A stretch of DNA of 64,000 bases from Pontiellaceae bacterium B1224 (GTDB taxonomy: Bacteria > Verrucomicrobiota > Kiritimatiellia > Kiritimatiellales > Pontiellaceae), in NCBI GenBank assembly GCA_029432815.1, contig JAROBA010000013.1, forward strand, positions 1 to 64,000. Direction: 5' to 3'. Position numbers and translations under genes: made by a program. This document shows, piece by piece, positions 62,094 to 64,000 of the stretch. The notes beneath the pieces were generated by a model, which searched no databases, was not told the origin of the DNA, and saw only the letters and a program-made list of their open reading frames with translations. How positions within the stretch are numbered: the stretch's first letter is position 1; the number at the start of each line of letters is the position of its first letter.

Positions 62094-62846
62094 CTAGTCA
62101 ACGGTCAGGCCGTATTTCCGGAAAACGTCGGCAAAGTGCTCGACCTCTTCGGGCTCGGGAACGCGGGTTTCGGAGAGGCGGTAAGGCAGATCATATTTTT
62201 TCCACTTCCACTCGCCCATTTTATGGAACGGAAGCAGTTCGACCTTTTGCACATTGCCCATGGCGGCCGCCCATTTGGCAAGCTTCCGCATGCAGTGCAC
62301 GCGGTCGTTCAGTTGCGGCACAATTACATAGCGCAGGTGCACAGGCTTTCCGATCTCCGCCAGGTATTCCGCAAAGGCAACGGTATTTTCATTCGATTCA
62401 CCGGTGATGATCTGATGCATATTGGCGTTCACACTCTTTACATCGAGTAAGAACAGATCGGTTAAATTAATGATCCGTTTCGCCGTATCGGTCAGAAGCG
62501 AAAAGCCGCTGGTATCGACAACCGTGTGGATGCCTTCTTCCTTACAAAGCATCAGCAGCGCTTCCAGAAACCGCGGGCGGCTCATAGGCTCACCCCCGGA
62601 AAAGGTGACACCACCGCCAGAGCTTTTCATGAAGTTTTTATACTTCCGAATCTCGGAAAAAACTTCACCTGCCGTCGTTTCGTCACCTGCTCCGAATTCC
62701 CAGGATTCGGGATTGTGACAATAGAGACAGCGCAACGGACAGCCCTGTAAGAACACCACAAAGCGGAGCCCCGGACCATCCACCGTCCCGCAACTCTCAT
62801 AGGAGTTGATCCGTCCCCGCTCTTCTTTGGCTTCCTGTAATGTCAT
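62094..62846 (-). CDS. pflA: pyruvate formate-lyase activating enzyme
   Basis: This 250-aa radical-SAM enzyme installs the glycyl radical on PflB. INSYESCGTVDGPGLRFV and LQGCPLRCLYCHNPESWEFG hold the CxxxCxxC iron-sulfur ligands, and SGGGVTFSGGEP and VDTSGF are typical. I start at the ATG at 62846 because the motif position then matches PflA (about 246-265 aa); the frame is open further upstream to 62984, across the pflB stop, but those residues are low-complexity and not family-like. It follows pflB by 88 bp. Confidence 0.93.
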   Translation of the reverse strand: MTLQEAKEERGRINSYESCGTVDGPGLRFVVFLQGCPLRCLYCHNPESWEFGAGDETTAGEVFSEIRKYKNFMKSSGGGVTFSGGEPMSRPRFLEALLMLCKEEGIHTVVDTSGFSLLTDTAKRIINLTDLFLLDVKSVNANMHQIITGESNENTVAFAEYLAEIGKPVHLRYVIVPQLNDRVHCMRKLAKWAAAMGNVQKVELLPFHKMGEWKWKKYDLPYRLSETRVPEPEEVEHFADVFRKYGLTVD

Positions 62847-62934
62847 GGACGTGAATGTCGAATATCGGACAAGAAATGTCGAACTCCGAAGGCCTTCATT
62901 ATTCAACATTCCTCGTTCGATATGCTGCGGTTCT
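62847..62934. other. pflB-pflA spacer with degenerate repeats
   Basis: The 88 bp consist largely of imperfect copies of AATGTCGAA/ATTCGACAT-like words (GAATGTCGAATATCGG, AAATGTCGAACTCCG, CGTTCGATATG). There is no hairpin with T tract, so the two genes may be cotranscribed. Confidence 0.5.
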
Positions 62935-64000
62935 TTACATCCGTTCGTGGAAAGTACGATTGATGACGTCGAGTTGCTGTTCACGGGTCAGACGTGTGAA
63001 GTTCACCGCATAGCCCGAAACACGGATCGTGAGTTGCGGATAAAGTTCCGGATGTTCCATGGCATCTTCAAGCATTTCGCGGTCGAATACATTCACATTA
63101 ATGTGCTGACCGCCTTCCATGAAATAGCCGTCGAGCAGGGCCACCAGATTCTGAAAACGCAACGCTGCAGTTTTTCCCAGTGCCTTCGGGACAATGGAAA
63201 ACGTGTAGGAAATCCCATCCTCCGCATCATCATACGGCAGTTTGGCGACAGAAGCCATGGAAGCAATTGAACCTCTCACATCGCGGCCATGCATCGGGTT
63301 TGCTCCGGGAGCAAACGGTTCGCCGGCCTTACGCCCGTCGGGGGTATTGCCGGTTTTTTTGCCGTAGACGACGTTGGAGGTGATGGTGAGAACCGACATA
63401 GTGGCTTCTGCATTGCGATAGGTTTTGTGCTTCCGCAGTTCGGCCATGAAGCCCTGCACCAGCTCGACTGCGATTTGATCGACCCGGTCGTCATTATTTC
63501 CATAGGCTGGAAAATCGCCTTCAATTTCATAATCAACTGCCAAACCGCTTGTTGCATCGCGAATGACTTTCACCTTCGCATATTTCATGGCGGAAAAGGC
63601 ATCGGCCACAACCGACAGGCCGGCAATCCCCCCGGCTAATGTGCGGTGCACTTCGGCATCGTGCAGGGCCATCTGAATACGCTCATAGGCATATTTATCG
63701 TGCATAAAATGAATTACATTGAGCGTATTCACATAGAGCGCAGCCAACCAGGACTGCATCATCTTAAATTTGGCCATCACCCGGTCATAGTCCAGATATT
63801 CAGACGTAATGATTCCTATATCCGGGCCGACCTGCTTGCCGCTCTTGTCGTCGATGCCGCCGTTGATGGCATAAAGGAGCGCCTTCGCCAGATTACAGCG
63901 TGCCCCGAAAAACTGCATCTGCTTCCCGATCGGCATGGCGGACACACAGCAGGCAATGCCATAGTCATCGCCGAACTTCGGACGCATCAGCTCGTCACTT
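62935..64000 (-). CDS. pflB: pyruvate formate-lyase (C-terminal part)
   Basis: The gene enters at the right edge and its last ~354 codons are visible. The enzyme cleaves pyruvate with CoA to acetyl-CoA and formate. [22 protein letters not shown] contains the two active-site cysteines (418-419 in E. coli). [21 protein letters not shown] carries the glycine that bears the radical. [25 protein letters not shown] and [16 protein letters not shown]-like positions agree with PflB. With AdhE and the hydrogenases it gives ethanol, formate and H2 from pyruvate. Confidence 0.96.
   Translation of the reverse strand, partial: SDELMRPKFGDDYGIACCVSAMPIGKQMQFFGARCNLAKALLYAINGGIDDKSGKQVGPDIGIITSEYLDYDRVMAKFKMMQSWLAALYVNTLNVIHFMHDKYAYERIQMALHDAEVHRTLAGGIAGLSVVADAFSAMKYAKVKVIRDATSGLAVDYEIEGDFPAYGNNDDRVDQIAVELVQGFMAELRKHKTYRNAEATMSVLTITSNVVYGKKTGNTPDGRKAGEPFAPGANPMHGRDVRGSIASMASVAKLPYDDAEDGISYTFSIVPKALGKTAALRFQNLVALLDGYFMEGGQHINVNVFDREMLEDAMEHPELYPQLTIRVSGYAVNFTRLTREQQLDVINRTFHERM

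Noticed and set aside
1-64000. tRNA, rRNA, transposase or integrase genes
   Set aside because: I looked for conserved words and typical motifs on both strands and saw none; a dedicated scan could still find a tRNA.

Overview
The window looks like chromosomal DNA of an anaerobic, fermentative Gram-negative bacterium of the PVC superphylum, most likely Kiritimatiellota or Verrucomicrobiota. This is inferred from gene content, not proved. The signs are an outer-membrane polysaccharide export system, a secreted leucine-rich-repeat protein ending in a Verrucomicrobia-style DGDGIPNL tail, VanZ/LamG and DUF2851 proteins, and a complete formate/ethanol/H2 fermentation module.

Layout. 0.3-13.8 kb, minus strand: nucleotide-sugar genes (UDP-glucose dehydrogenase, UXS-like SDR, C-methyltransferase, DUF4910 aminopeptidase-like protein, class IV aminotransferase, RfbF, UDP-glucuronate 4-epimerase-like SDR), a one-module NRPS-like A-PCP-TE protein coupled to a LamG-VanZ membrane protein, and two GT2 enzymes. 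13.8-31.9 kb, minus strand: a tightly packed, AT-richer assembly block with about ten glycosyltransferases, three hexapeptide acyltransferases, a pyruvyltransferase, a Wzy-like polymerase and a Wzx-like flippase, many joined by 1-16 bp overlaps. 32.3-40.7 kb: a secreted beta-helix protein, a Wzc-type tyrosine autokinase, an outer-membrane barrel and a Wza-like lipoprotein. Together 0.6-40.7 kb forms a Wzx/Wzy exopolysaccharide or capsule locus. 41.0-43.2 kb holds two small-to-medium secreted proteins. 44-50.7 kb holds household genes (DUF2851, U32 protease family, an EF-G-like GTPase, an Sfp-type phosphopantetheinyl transferase that could activate the NRPS carrier). 50.8-53.5 kb is a BspA-like LRR protein. 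54-64 kb is a fermentation block: AdhE (minus), then divergently a five-gene [FeFe]-hydrogenase operon (small ferredoxin, HydS-like sensory hydrogenase with PAS, SpoIIE-type phosphatase, second small ferredoxin, group-B-like hydrogenase), then PflA and the C-terminal part of PflB (cut by the window end).

Three kinds of DNA structure cut across the genes. (1) A 15-bp palindrome, TTCCAA-N3-TTGGAA, occurs 14 times exactly and about 12 times nearly so, mostly inside reading frames where it repeatedly encodes FQxLE; it is absent from about 13.2-44.0 kb. (2) Short hairpins with 5-8 bp variable arms and mostly 2-3 nt loops, flanked by GTAG/CTAC, sit singly or as inverted pairs between genes and resemble REP/BIME elements. 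(3) Degenerate 7- and 8-bp tandem repeats occur in spacers and inside two genes. No tRNA, rRNA, CRISPR array or transposase gene was recognised.
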